DNA of 23,848 nucleotides from a bacterium. GTDB taxonomy: Bacteria; Cyanobacteriota; Vampirovibrionia; Obscuribacterales; Obscuribacteraceae. The stretch is taken from positions 1-23,848 of the forward strand of contig JAUIJG010000017.1 of NCBI GenBank assembly GCA_030431355.1, in the 5' to 3' direction. This document shows, piece by piece, positions 14,668 through 22,868 of the stretch (positions are counted from its first letter, which is position 1; each line of letters opens with the position of its first letter). The notes beneath the pieces are model-generated. The model did not search any database and had not been told where the DNA came from. It saw only the letters and a program-made list of their open reading frames with translations. A program made the position numbers and the translations under genes.

Positions 14668-15222
14668 CTACGGTTTTTTCAGTCTTTTTCCCTTGACTCT
14701 GTATTCAGCAGTTACATAGGCATTGTCATTAAGATCCATATGGATAATCTGATGATGCCCTTTGATCGTGTTGCGGTCTTTGCCTAGTTTTAAATTCCCC
14801 CTGGCCACAACTTTCTTGTTTTTTACTTTCTTCCAGTAAGTTTTATAGATCACCTTGGTCGGATCGTTTTTGTTAGCCGCCGATGCGTTCGCCTGCATAC
14901 TGTGGTGATCGCTTACATAGTACATTGAGGCTGGTTGGTGATCTTGAAATTCCATGTCTTTGACTTCCAGAATCACCCATTTGTCCTTGATGAAAGGCTC
15001 GAAGCTATCCGTGAATGATTCGGGCGTAACTTTCTCCCTCTCCAGGGTTACTTCCCACCATCGCGTCAGTTTGGGTGAGATCGGGTGGGGCGTAAAGGGG
15101 ACAGAGTATGCCCCCTTTGCGCTTTCATCAGGCGGTGGTGAATTTTTCGTCAAGGCTGGAGATTCTGTCTCCAAGCCGAAGAAGAGTAGCATTAGGGTGA
15201 TTATCCGGAATGTTTTGTTCAT
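14668..15222 (-). CDS. Secreted protein of unknown function
   Basis: The frame is open further upstream, but ATG 15222 is the right start: it follows the TAA of the LRV gene by two bases, and the protein then begins with a signal peptide (MNKTFRIITLMLLFFGLETESPALT). No Shine-Dalgarno precedes it, so it should depend on re-initiation by ribosomes finishing the LRV gene. The 184-residue product is basic, rich in Lys, His and Asp, and ends in a run of short strands around KVIYKTYWKKVKNKKVVARG and NAYVTAEYRVKGKRLKK. I do not recognise a family. Tight coupling to a cytoplasmic LRV protein is unusual for a secreted product. Confidence 0.7.
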   Translation of the reverse strand: MNKTFRIITLMLLFFGLETESPALTKNSPPPDESAKGAYSVPFTPHPISPKLTRWWEVTLEREKVTPESFTDSFEPFIKDKWVILEVKDMEFQDHQPASMYYVSDHHSMQANASAANKNDPTKVIYKTYWKKVKNKKVVARGNLKLGKDRNTIKGHHQIIHMDLNDNAYVTAEYRVKGKRLKKP

Positions 15223-15224
15223 GA

Positions 15225-15632
15225 TTAAAGGAGTTTTTGATTGAGAGTCCTTTCTGCTCTGTCTTTGACGTAGGGGTTTTCCGCGAAGCAAAGGCTCAAC
15301 AAGTAGGTGGTCGGAATCGTGTCGTTTTCTGCAAGCAGATATTTGACATCGTCGTCACCATATTTGATGATCTCTTGTAGCGTTTCGCACTTTATGTTTC
15401 CATTGCAAGCTGCTGAGACGCGCACCTCTGCACTGTCATCGCGAAGAAGCCTGAACAATGCAATCTCCGGTGTCTTCGGATTCTCTGCCACTTGAAGCCG
15501 TACTTTTTCAAATGGAGATTTAGATAGTTGTACCAGCACTTTAGCTGGAGTGTTTTTGTTGCCTGCCAAAATGTAGTGAACGTGCTCTTTCATTTTTAGC
15601 TGATTTCTTGATCTATCAATGTTGCTGATCAT
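15225..15632 (-). CDS. LRV (leucine-rich repeat variant) protein
   Basis: About four helical repeats of some 24 residues cover residues 20-130. The signature 'VRLQVAENPKTPEIALFRLL' and 'AEVRVSAACN' matches the LRV repeat, in which 'NPxTP' caps alternate with paired helices. LRV proteins first known from nitrogen fixers carry an N-terminal iron-sulphur cluster; here there is no Cys cluster, only repeats. The protein is short (135 residues), cytoplasmic, and has a strong GGAGG site nine bases before ATG 15632. Probably a protein-protein binding module, placed between a receiver and a secreted protein. Confidence 0.8.
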   Translation of the reverse strand: MISNIDRSRNQLKMKEHVHYILAGNKNTPAKVLVQLSKSPFEKVRLQVAENPKTPEIALFRLLRDDSAEVRVSAACNGNIKCETLQEIIKYGDDDVKYLLAENDTIPTTYLLSLCFAENPYVKDRAERTLNQKLL

Positions 15633-15662
15633 AATGGGATTCCTCCGCTCTTCTCTGTTAGT

Positions 15663-16067
15663 CTATTGATTCCAGAGTTTTTCTATTGCCTCTAGAATGG
15701 CTTTCAGTGTTTCCGGACTTACTGGTTTTCTTAGATAGAAGTTCATGCCAAGATCCAGCGCCTTGAAGATATCTTCGTCGGCTTTCGAAACAGTGAGTAC
15801 CAGAACTGGTACTTCATTTAGTTTCTCCTGGGAGCGTATTGCTTCTAGTACACCGTGACCATCTACCCTTGGCATGTTTAGATCCAGTAGAATCACATCC
15901 GGTACCGGATGCGCATCTCTACAGCCGGCTTTTTCCAGGTAGTCGATCGCCTTGCGACCGTCTTCAGCCAGCGAGATTTTGTGATCTATTCCGGTGTCTA
16001 TTAGCGCTTCTGCCGCTAGGGTAGCATCGCTGGGGCTATCTTCCACTAATAGGATATCTAGTGTCAT
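15663..16067 (-). CDS. Rcp1/CheY-like single-domain response regulator
   Basis: A stand-alone receiver of 134 residues, starting at ATG 16067 with AGAGG seven bases upstream, rather than at the longer open frame inside the kinase. All switch residues are present: acidic pair E9/D10, phospho-acceptor D62 in LLDLNMP, T92 and K114 in YLRKP. The spacing and the segment 'EKAGCRDAHPVPDVILLD' are typical of the Rcp1 family that pairs with Cph1-like kinases. The kinase stop is 11 bases upstream, so they form an operon pair. With no output domain it should act by binding a target or relaying phosphate; the LRV protein downstream is a candidate target. Confidence 0.95.
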   Translation of the reverse strand: MTLDILLVEDSPSDATLAAEALIDTGIDHKISLAEDGRKAIDYLEKAGCRDAHPVPDVILLDLNMPRVDGHGVLEAIRSQEKLNEVPVLVLTVSKADEDIFKALDLGMNFYLRKPVSPETLKAILEAIEKLWNQ

Positions 16068-16078
16068 CTTCTTACCTC

Positions 16079-17380
16079 TTAAATTGTTGCAGGCTCTTTC
16101 CTTGCTGATGAAAGACCGGCGTTGCTTTCTTGTCGCCAATTTGTCGCCAGGGGAAGGGTAAAGTGAAACTCGGCACCTCCTTTCGGTTTGGACTCTACCC
16201 AGATTTCCCCACCATGGTTTTTTACTACGGACTTACATATTGCCAGTCCTATACCTGTTCCGGAGCCCGTTGCCGTAATCGGACCGTGGCTCTGGGTGCG
16301 GTAAAACATTTGAAAAATTTGTTCCTTTTCGTCATCGTTGATTCCGATTCCGTTGTCGGAGACTGTTATTCTCGTTAGTCCCCGGCCGATGTTCTTTGTT
16401 TTTATTACTACTTGGGGTTTATCACTTCCCGAATAACGAATCGAGTTTGATATGAGATTCTGGAAGAGCTGCACTAATTGCCACTTTTCTCCGGTGACCA
16501 GCGGCAGATTCTCAGATTCTACCTTTGTCTTCGATTCGGATATTTTGACACGCAAGTTGCTTCGAACTTCTTTGAACACTTCATTCAGGTCCACTTCTTC
16601 TTTTGCATCTATTCCGTTTCTTTCTCTGATGTTCGCGTGGGCCAGGATTGATTCAATAAGATTTTCCATGCGGGCTGCGTCGTTTCTGATTTGGCTAAGG
16701 TAGCGCTGTCCGCGTTTGTCGACAACAGTCTGGTATCGTCTCTCCAGAAGGTCGGTGTATCCTTTTAGACTTCTAAGCGGTTCTTGCAGGTCATGGGAAG
16801 CAATGCGAGCAAATTGTCTGAGTGATTCGTTAAGCTCTGCCAGATTGTTTATCGAATTCAGGAGTTTTCGTTCTGCTTCAGCTCTTTTGGCTACCTGCAC
16901 CCGGAGGTCGTAGTTGGTTTTGCGAAGATCTTCGGTTCGCCTTGCCACGCGAAGCTCAAGGAGTGTTACCAACCTTTGTATTCTTCCGGTTAGCTGACCC
17001 ATGGCGATGGCGATAATAAACATTACAATGAATGAAAAAATCGCTTGAGGGTCTGCCGGTTCAAAGGAGAATCGGGGACGAACAATGAAGAAATCGAAAG
17101 CGATCAAGCTCAGGATGCATGTAACCATTGCCGGTGTCATTCCAAACCGTGATGCTACCAGGACAACGGCTAATAGATAGAGCATGATAACGCCTTGCTC
17201 GTGCAAGTACGGACTAATGTACCAGCCACTGATGGTGCAGATTGTTATACATATAGCTGAGAAGAGATAGGGATTGACTTTGTTGTTTGGGAGCCTTATA
17301 TCCCTGTCCATGGTCTCTTCAAGGTTTTTGGGAATTCTGTGTCCTAGATTTGTTATCTGTTGCATGTTTTCGTCCCGCAT
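16079..17380 (-). CDS. Membrane histidine kinase with DUF4118 (KdpD-like) membrane region
   Basis: Four membrane helices lie between residues 37 and 130 in the compact DUF4118 arrangement found in KdpD, without a large external sensor. A coiled coil (140-190) leads to the HisKA domain, with phospho-accepting His196 in FARIASHDLQEPLRSLKGY. The ATP-binding domain has N-box QNLISNSIRYSG, G1 DNGIGI (342-347) and G2 GTGIGL (374-379). The HisKA is of the Cph1 type. ATG 17365 has GGGA seven to eight bases upstream and may be the true start instead of ATG 17380. Its partner is very likely the receiver immediately downstream. The signal is unknown; DUF4118 suggests membrane state, potassium or turgor-like cues, but this is inference. 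Confidence 0.95.
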   Translation of the reverse strand: MRDENMQQITNLGHRIPKNLEETMDRDIRLPNNKVNPYLFSAICITICTISGWYISPYLHEQGVIMLYLLAVVLVASRFGMTPAMVTCILSLIAFDFFIVRPRFSFEPADPQAIFSFIVMFIIAIAMGQLTGRIQRLVTLLELRVARRTEDLRKTNYDLRVQVAKRAEAERKLLNSINNLAELNESLRQFARIASHDLQEPLRSLKGYTDLLERRYQTVVDKRGQRYLSQIRNDAARMENLIESILAHANIRERNGIDAKEEVDLNEVFKEVRSNLRVKISESKTKVESENLPLVTGEKWQLVQLFQNLISNSIRYSGSDKPQVVIKTKNIGRGLTRITVSDNGIGINDDEKEQIFQMFYRTQSHGPITATGSGTGIGLAICKSVVKNHGGEIWVESKPKGGAEFHFTLPLATNWRQESNAGLSSARKEPATI

Positions 17381-17590
17381 AGAACAAACGCGACCAACCC
17401 GCGAATCGAAACTCGGGGTATTCAGTCGTATTATTTTTCTTCGCTCTCTAGTACCAATATAGAAGGCAATTGTGACGAGAGTGTTCGGAACTTCGTGGTT
17501 TTGGAAAGAAATTTTCGACGGCTTTATTACTTGTATTGATATTGCACAAGCTGATCACAGTGCGGTCTTTTTACTCGAGTGATATTCTTG

Positions 17591-18283
17591 TCATGCTTTC
17601 GAGAGCTGAGGTATCGGCTCAAGTTTGTAGCCGACACCATAGACAGTGACTATAATTGATTGCTTGTTGGGCGCATCTACTTTCTTTCTGATTCTGGTTA
17701 TATGACCTCTAACAGTATCATTCATAGCCTGGGAATCGGTTTCCCACACGTGCTCAAGAAGCTCCTTTGTGCTAAAAACTCTGCTGGGATGTCTTGCCAG
17801 GAATTCAAGTAGGCGGAACTCTTTTGGAAGAAGTTCAATCGATTTGTGCCCTTTAGTAACTAGATGTCTTTCCGTATCTATTTCCAGGTCTCCAACCCGA
17901 ATCACGTTTGAATTCTGGACTTCTCCTCTCCGTAAAAGAGCTCGCACTCTAACCACTAACTCATCGAGATGAAAAGGCTTGGTAAGGAAGTCATCGGCAC
18001 CAGCTTCAAAGCCTACGATCTTGTCACTTAGAGCCGATCTTGCTGTGAGCATCAATATTGGTGAGGCGCCCGCGTGTCTTCTATAGTCTCTGCAAACGTC
18101 CAATCCTGAAATTTCGGGGAGCATCAAGTCCATTATCACCAGGTCATATTTTGTTATCTTCAGTATATGAGCTGCTGTTGCTCCATCATGTACGATTTCG
18201 CAGAGGTGTCCGTTACTTTTAAGGCAGTTGCTAACAAGCTTAGCCAGATCTTCTTCATCCTCTACTATCAGAATCTTTGCCAT
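17591..18283 (-). CDS. OmpR/PhoB-family response regulator
   Basis: A 230-residue two-domain regulator. The receiver (1-120) has the acidic pair E8/D9, phospho-acceptor D52 in IMDLMLP, T80 and K102. The C-terminal winged helix (about 130-225) has the usual LLPKEFRLLEFLARHPSRVF and VYGVGYKL segments. It should bind DNA as a phosphorylation-driven dimer. There is no kinase gene in the same operon; the minus-strand kinase 210 bases downstream, which already has its own receiver, is a possible second partner. Only ATG 18283 fits, as a stop lies just upstream in frame, yet its AGGAGG is 16 bases away, an unusually long spacing. Confidence 0.95.
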   Translation of the reverse strand: MAKILIVEDEEDLAKLVSNCLKSNGHLCEIVHDGATAAHILKITKYDLVIMDLMLPEISGLDVCRDYRRHAGASPILMLTARSALSDKIVGFEAGADDFLTKPFHLDELVVRVRALLRRGEVQNSNVIRVGDLEIDTERHLVTKGHKSIELLPKEFRLLEFLARHPSRVFSTKELLEHVWETDSQAMNDTVRGHITRIRKKVDAPNKQSIIVTVYGVGYKLEPIPQLSKA

Positions 18284-18785
18284 CGTTTTTATTATTGGGC
18301 CTCCTGTTTATACATCTAGGTTGCGATCGGGTGCGGTTGAGTGGGGATCGCACTTTCATATTTCTATATCGCCAATTAGTGACACCACAAATAAGCACAG
18401 CGACAAAGCTGTGATTGAGAATTCGATGGGAATTGCCAGCAAATTTGTGTTTGTTTGTTACTCTGGTCCCAGTGGAACCCTTCTGAATGCATGGGGTTTT
18501 AAACACTGTTCGACCGTTTTACATCTGCCTTGTGAGCTAAGGGATAGCTAGAGAGCCTGTTTTCATGGATTTACCTACTGAAATACCTTCTATTTTCAAG
18601 GTACCAATAGAATGTATTGATTTTGTGATCGAATTTTTCGATATTGCCAGATTGGTACAGGCTACATATCTTGTATTCGCGACTATTTCAACTGTTCGAC
18701 TGCTTTAGTGAATTTCAAATTTGTCTGCGTTTGAGATGTTCATACATCTGATATTTCATAGGTTTGCTGAAGAATAGAATCACTT
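18284..18785. other. 502-base intergenic region upstream of the OmpR-type gene
   Basis: I see no credible gene; the plus-strand frame at 18228-18551 looks like chance. It must hold the promoter of the minus-strand regulator and the end of the GH144-like transcript. Two structures stand out: a nested inverted repeat at 18601-18658 and a hairpin AGATGT/ACATCT at 18734-18749 close to the 3' end of the GH144-like gene. Confidence 0.5.
18601..18658. repeat. Nested inverted repeat in the intergenic region
   Basis: GTACCAAT (18601-18608) and ATTGGTAC (18651-18658) are perfect inverted copies. Inside them lies a second perfect inverted repeat, ATCGAA/TTCGAT with loop TTT (18628-18642). This could be a protein-binding site or a structured RNA element. 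Confidence 0.4.
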
Positions 18786-20294
18786 TCAGCGTTGCTCTGT
18801 CGAAACTCCAGCCTGTTCTTTTCTCTCTATGAGCCATCCACCATTAAATCCGGCGTTTCTCAGACCGGCTACAACATCTTTGTTTCTTCGCATAGTATTC
18901 CAGACGAATTCCGATCTGTAATTTTCTATTCCCAGAAGCGTGGCTCCCTGGTCAATTCCTATTGTCTCTATTCCGACCCAGCCCGAGGGTTTGGCCGAAT
19001 CTATGGTCATATTGAAGGCATCATAGTAGCCATGGGGACCAAGTAACTCTTTTCTATTCTGGGACCAATGTCTCAGGGTGGGCAGCACTATCTCCGGTGC
19101 AAAGGGAAGGGAACTTGCCGCCGCTGTCGGAGCGATAGTTCCATCGTCAGGGGCATGGGGAAAGCCCCTTGCTATGTATCCGTGAAATTCTCTGCTTTTG
19201 CCTTCAATCATTTTTGTCGAGGGTCCCGGACCATCACAGGCTGTTAGACCCCAGTCTAGGTTGCTGTATCCTTTCCAGTTATTCGGATTGTCCTGGGCAT
19301 AAAGGTTCTGCGCCAGGGCAGCTCTCCTTGAGTTTTCAAACAAGTCGAGCTCGTGCCGAGCAAAGGTGGGATTTGTCACGCCTCGGAAGTCGACCCAGGA
19401 TTGCGCGTACTGATGCCCAAATAGAGGACCGAAGACAACATGCTCTTGCCCATAGACAGTTTCAACTTTTGCGGAGCTGAAATACTTGTCTACTACAGCT
19501 TGATCGATGGGATGGGTGGGGGAGCCCGCGGCCATTATCATGAGAACGCTGGCTTCGTCAAAGCCACTCCAGGAGTGAGGAATCATTCCTGTTTCAGGGA
19601 GCCATCCGTGGCTTATCTTGCCTTCCTTTGTGAGGGCGGACTGCCAGTCAACTCTTTCGTACAGTTTTTGGGCAAGATCTCGAATCTCCGTTTCAGCGCC
19701 ATCTTCACGGTCATAGTAAGATCTTGCGAACTGAATTCCCGACATCAAAAGCGCCGTGTCTATGGTGGAGATTTCGCTATTGCCTGCCCGGGTGCCGTCT
19801 TCGGCATTTAGAAAGTGATAGAAGAAGCCGTTCTTGCCGGAAGTCTTTTCGACCTGATCGCCTTGCTCTGTGTTCCACAGAGTTCTAAGAGCTTTGAGGG
19901 TAGTATCTCTTGCCTCTTCTCTGGAGACCCAACCCCGCTCCACACCAATGGGAAAAGCGGTTAGGGCAAAACCTGTGGCAGCTATACTGGCCGGCGCATC
20001 CTCCCTGGAGCGGTCCAGGGTCAAGCCGGTCTCTTTGTGGGTATTGTCCTTGAAGTAGTTAAAGTGAGCTTTCTCTATGCTCTGGAGCATGATAGTGTCG
20101 GATAGTTTGAGCCATCCTTCACTGGTCTTCAGGGCATCGGGAAGAACTCTTTCCGCGATATCCTGGAGTCCGTTATCTAAGGTGTTTCTCTTGAACCAGT
20201 CGTAGGTCTCCTGGACGGCGTCGGACCATGGCCCGGATTCAACTTCGTTGCCGGTGCAGTCTTTAGTAGTACCTTCAATAGAGGTTTCAGGCAT
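18786..20294 (-). CDS. GH144 / glucoamylase-like glycoside hydrolase
   Basis: The protein follows the glucoamylase-like (PF10091, GH144) family, whose studied members cut beta-1,2-glucans. Family landmarks appear in order: an early helix ending in TGLTLDRS (88-95), SIAATGFALTAFPIGVERGWVSREEA (103-128), an aspartate-containing ISTIDTALLMSGI (175-187), AAGSPTHPI (255-263), GYSNLDWGLTACDGPG (342-357), DDGTIAPTAAASSLPFAPE (383-401) and the end segment IENYRSEFVW. The family usually has a signal peptide; none is visible here, and a stop precedes the ATG in frame. Neither is there a Shine-Dalgarno sequence. It may act inside the cell or be mis-started. The exact glucan substrate is not known. Confidence 0.85.
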   Translation of the reverse strand: MPETSIEGTTKDCTGNEVESGPWSDAVQETYDWFKRNTLDNGLQDIAERVLPDALKTSEGWLKLSDTIMLQSIEKAHFNYFKDNTHKETGLTLDRSREDAPASIAATGFALTAFPIGVERGWVSREEARDTTLKALRTLWNTEQGDQVEKTSGKNGFFYHFLNAEDGTRAGNSEISTIDTALLMSGIQFARSYYDREDGAETEIRDLAQKLYERVDWQSALTKEGKISHGWLPETGMIPHSWSGFDEASVLMIMAAGSPTHPIDQAVVDKYFSSAKVETVYGQEHVVFGPLFGHQYAQSWVDFRGVTNPTFARHELDLFENSRRAALAQNLYAQDNPNNWKGYSNLDWGLTACDGPGPSTKMIEGKSREFHGYIARGFPHAPDDGTIAPTAAASSLPFAPEIVLPTLRHWSQNRKELLGPHGYYDAFNMTIDSAKPSGWVGIETIGIDQGATLLGIENYRSEFVWNTMRRNKDVVAGLRNAGFNGGWLIERKEQAGVSTEQR

Positions 20295-20511
20295 TCTGGG
20301 GAAAGGACTTCAGAGGATACACACCAATTTACAACAGAAATTGTGACTTTTAAGTACCTGAATTTGACTAGTACCATATTGTCCATTTTTGAGATTGAAA
20401 GGGAGAAGAAGAGTATGAGTTTTGGCGAGATCAGCTTCAGGTTGCTAAAATCATTTAGAATCAAATCGATTGAAAGAATAAACTCTTTTGGGTTTTAAAG
20501 GGGATTATTGA

Positions 20512-21090
20512 ATGAGAGCCGGTGCCCTACTAACAGCTTCTACCCTGGTATTCGTCTTGTCTGCTCCATGCATGGGAAGTGAGAGCGGGATTGATGATAA
20601 AGCCGGCGGCGAAAGACGATGGCAGACCATAGAGTCGAGTAGAGGCAGCGGTAAGTTGATTGCGGCCGGCACGAAGCGTGTCTCCGTAACCTCCAGGGAT
20701 TTGCCAGCGGTGCCACTCTATCCGAATGCATTTTATTATAAGAAGGGTAGTCAAAAACAAAGTCTCGGGACCCTGGGCATGGGCGAGATCAAGTATGTGA
20801 AATTTTTGACCCATGACAATGTCTCCAAGGTCTACTCTTACTATGTGGGAGCTTTGAAGCGCGGCGGGTACAGATTTTTGAAAGGAGCGGACAAAAATGG
20901 CTTTATGGCCCAGTCCGCTGCCAGGAAAACCCTGGTCTCCGTAAAGTACCGTGCTCTGGACAATCCAGCCGATGGCACCCAGGTTGGCATTGCCCAGTGC
21001 TATGCGCCTAAGGGAGCACCGCATACCATAATGTTCGGCATCAGCAAGTGGTTGCCACCCGGTGTGATGAAAGAGTGGAAAGGTAAGTAA
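20512..21090 (+). CDS. Secreted protein, unknown function
   Basis: The signal peptide is clear (ALLTASTLVFVLSAPCMGS). The 192-residue protein then has the pattern 'DLPAVPLYPNAFYY', followed by GEIKYVKFLTHDNVSKVYSYYVGALKRGGYRF. This arrangement of 'P-YP-A', threonine or histidine strand, 'V..-Y...L...G' is common to small periplasmic domains of unknown function in many bacteria. The ribosome binding site is GGGG, about 10 bases before the ATG. The glycosidase gene begins 34 bases later, so both are probably in one transcript. Confidence 0.7.
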   Translation: MRAGALLTASTLVFVLSAPCMGSESGIDDKAGGERRWQTIESSRGSGKLIAAGTKRVSVTSRDLPAVPLYPNAFYYKKGSQKQSLGTLGMGEIKYVKFLTHDNVSKVYSYYVGALKRGGYRFLKGADKNGFMAQSAARKTLVSVKYRALDNPADGTQVGIAQCYAPKGAPHTIMFGISKWLPPGVMKEWKGK

Positions 21091-21124
21091 ATAGCTGTTT
21101 TGATTTCGTCAGGAGCTGACAGAA

Positions 21125-22183
21125 TTGCACCGTAGAGTAAAGATCCTTCTAGCATCTGTTTATCCCATCGCCCTCACTGCTCTATTTCTTGGATGCATCA
21201 TGCAGGCCAGTATTAAAGTTCCCGTTGATGCATCCACCACAAAGAAGGTAGGAGAAGTCCCCAGGAACTTAAAAGGGGATGGTTCAAAGTCCTTACTGAG
21301 ATTGACCGGTGAGATGGCAAAGTCTTGCACGACCAGGGAGATTGGTGACGGCGTTTTCTATCATCGCTTTCTATTCAGAGATATGGTTGCCCATGCAGTC
21401 TCATTGTCTTTGAACAATGCCAGGTTTGTGGTGAAGCCTATAGTGGCGGAGACTCGGGCGACAACATCTTCCTTGACGATCAACTCGGAAGCTCTGGCTG
21501 GTATCAATGGTGGTTATTTTAATCTTACAGACGGAGTCAGTGCCAGTTATGTGGTTGTTGATGGTAAGCAGGTTTTAGACCCTACAGAGAATCAGGCTCT
21601 GGTGGATAATCCTCGTTTAAAACCGTTCCTGGCTCAAATTTTTGATAGAAGTGAGCTTCGCATATATGGAAGTATTGGTACGGAGGCGTCCAATCTTAAG
21701 GGTCAGGTGACTCCCCATGGAAGTCCTTGCTGCAAGGAGATGAAGCTAATTTCTTCTATACAGGGAGGTCCTGCTCTTTTACCATCGATTACTTCCGAAA
21801 AAGGAGCTTTTGTCCGGCGAGAGAAGAATGGCAAGGCGACTGACTCTATCGGTACCACCAGGAAGGCCGCCCGGACCGCCGTGGGATTAACTGGTGATGG
21901 TGGCATAGTTCTGCTTGTGGTTGAAGGATCAAGAGGCAAAGAGTTTAGCGCCGGCGCGACGCTCAAGGAACTTGCCCAGCTGCTCAAAGAGATCGGCTGT
22001 GTTGAGGCTCTCAATCTGGATGGCGGCACCTCCACCACAATGGTTGTTAAAGATCCCTCTGGTCAGGTACTGACCCCGGGAAGTCGTCGGGGAAGAGCAC
22101 TGGACAAAGGATACTCACTACTTTTCGCTAATGAGATCGAGAGAAAGGTTAAATCAGTTTTGGCAGTGATGCCGCGTAAATAG
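21125..22183 (+). CDS. Phosphodiester glycosidase-like protein (NAGPA family), exported
   Basis: This is the NAGPA/PF09992 fold, whose members remove a sugar phosphate cover (as in mannose-6-phosphate uncovering) or act on exopolysaccharide phosphodiesters. The landmark motifs are intact: GINGGYF (126-132), QGGPALL (213-219), RTAVG (250-254) and ALNLDGGTSTTMV (295-307). The N-terminus has a hydrophobic helix with LFLGC at 20-24, a loose lipobox, so it may be a lipoprotein. The start is TTG 21125 with AGGAG nine bases upstream. It runs with the preceding secreted protein gene. A role in trimming envelope glycans is an inference from the family. Confidence 0.85.
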   Translation: MHRRVKILLASVYPIALTALFLGCIMQASIKVPVDASTTKKVGEVPRNLKGDGSKSLLRLTGEMAKSCTTREIGDGVFYHRFLFRDMVAHAVSLSLNNARFVVKPIVAETRATTSSLTINSEALAGINGGYFNLTDGVSASYVVVDGKQVLDPTENQALVDNPRLKPFLAQIFDRSELRIYGSIGTEASNLKGQVTPHGSPCCKEMKLISSIQGGPALLPSITSEKGAFVRREKNGKATDSIGTTRKAARTAVGLTGDGGIVLLVVEGSRGKEFSAGATLKELAQLLKEIGCVEALNLDGGTSTTMVVKDPSGQVLTPGSRRGRALDKGYSLLFANEIERKVKSVLAVMPRK

Positions 22184-22203
22184 AAGTCGTTTGTTTGACA
22201 CAG

Positions 22204-22242
22204 TTTTTTTTACTGGCTTTGTCAAGTCTCACTCTTTGAGAC
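22204..22242. terminator. T run and hairpin between convergent genes
   Basis: A run of eight T (22204-22211) follows the glycosidase gene in a partly self-complementary context (TTGACA upstream, TGTCAA downstream). A hairpin GTCTCA (22226-22231)/TGAGAC (22237-22242) overlaps the TGA stop of the minus-strand hydrolase. Together they probably terminate both genes. Confidence 0.5.
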
Positions 22243-22783
22243 AGTTCGCATCCGGGGCGTAGGTTTTGTTTGTCATCTTCTGTTGCCTCAGGATGGCGAG
22301 GCCGCTGAGATGCAGGGCGTTGGAAGAAGAGGACTGGCAACACTCTTCGATTACGCAGGTTGGCAGGTCGGAGTCAAACGCATCATATGCAGTGGCTAGA
22401 ACACAGTCCTCTGTGTCGAGACCGACAATATGCACTTCTTCTATATTCTCTCTTCTCAGGATCTCCAAAATATTCGGCTTGCCCTTAAACGCAGATTTGG
22501 ATTTTTTATCTATTTTGAGGGCTCCAAGATTTTGCAACTTCTTGTCCAGCTCCAATAATAATGGCTCAGAGATGCTTGGACGATCACAGAGAAAGTTTTG
22601 CTGTCTGTGCCATATAGAGCCTTCCCGGCAATGAAACTGAACATTGAAATAGAGTCTGTATTTCACATTTGCAATCAACCAGAGAATATTCTCTAGAATG
22701 TACTTTGTTCGCTCGTTGACAAAGGGTTCTTGAAGGTCTACAAGAATGAGAACCCTTTCTGAAATGCTTTCAGGAATTTGCAT
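22229..22783 (-). CDS. Isochorismatase-like cysteine hydrolase
   Basis: The triad is visible: Asp16 in LILVDLQEPF, a lysine (K93 or near) before SAF at 97-99, and Cys127 in VGLDTEDCVLATAYDAFD. Family members hydrolyse nicotinamide, ureidoacrylate or related amides, among others; the substrate here is not assigned. The length of 184 is normal. It lacks a signal peptide and an obvious Shine-Dalgarno site, and it diverges from the Ser/Thr kinase across 85 bases. Confidence 0.85.
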   Translation of the reverse strand: MQIPESISERVLILVDLQEPFVNERTKYILENILWLIANVKYRLYFNVQFHCREGSIWHRQQNFLCDRPSISEPLLLELDKKLQNLGALKIDKKSKSAFKGKPNILEILRRENIEEVHIVGLDTEDCVLATAYDAFDSDLPTCVIEECCQSSSSNALHLSGLAILRQQKMTNKTYAPDANCLKE

Positions 22784-22868
22784 GGATATCTATTTATGCG
22801 GCGCTTCCGGCTAAATTTGTTCTATTCAATGTTATTCTATTTTGGGGTAGAAGAGCAACGATTTTACG

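Noticed and set aside
18228..18551. Plus-strand open frame of 107 codons
   Set aside because: It starts inside the response regulator gene on the other strand and shows no coding features.
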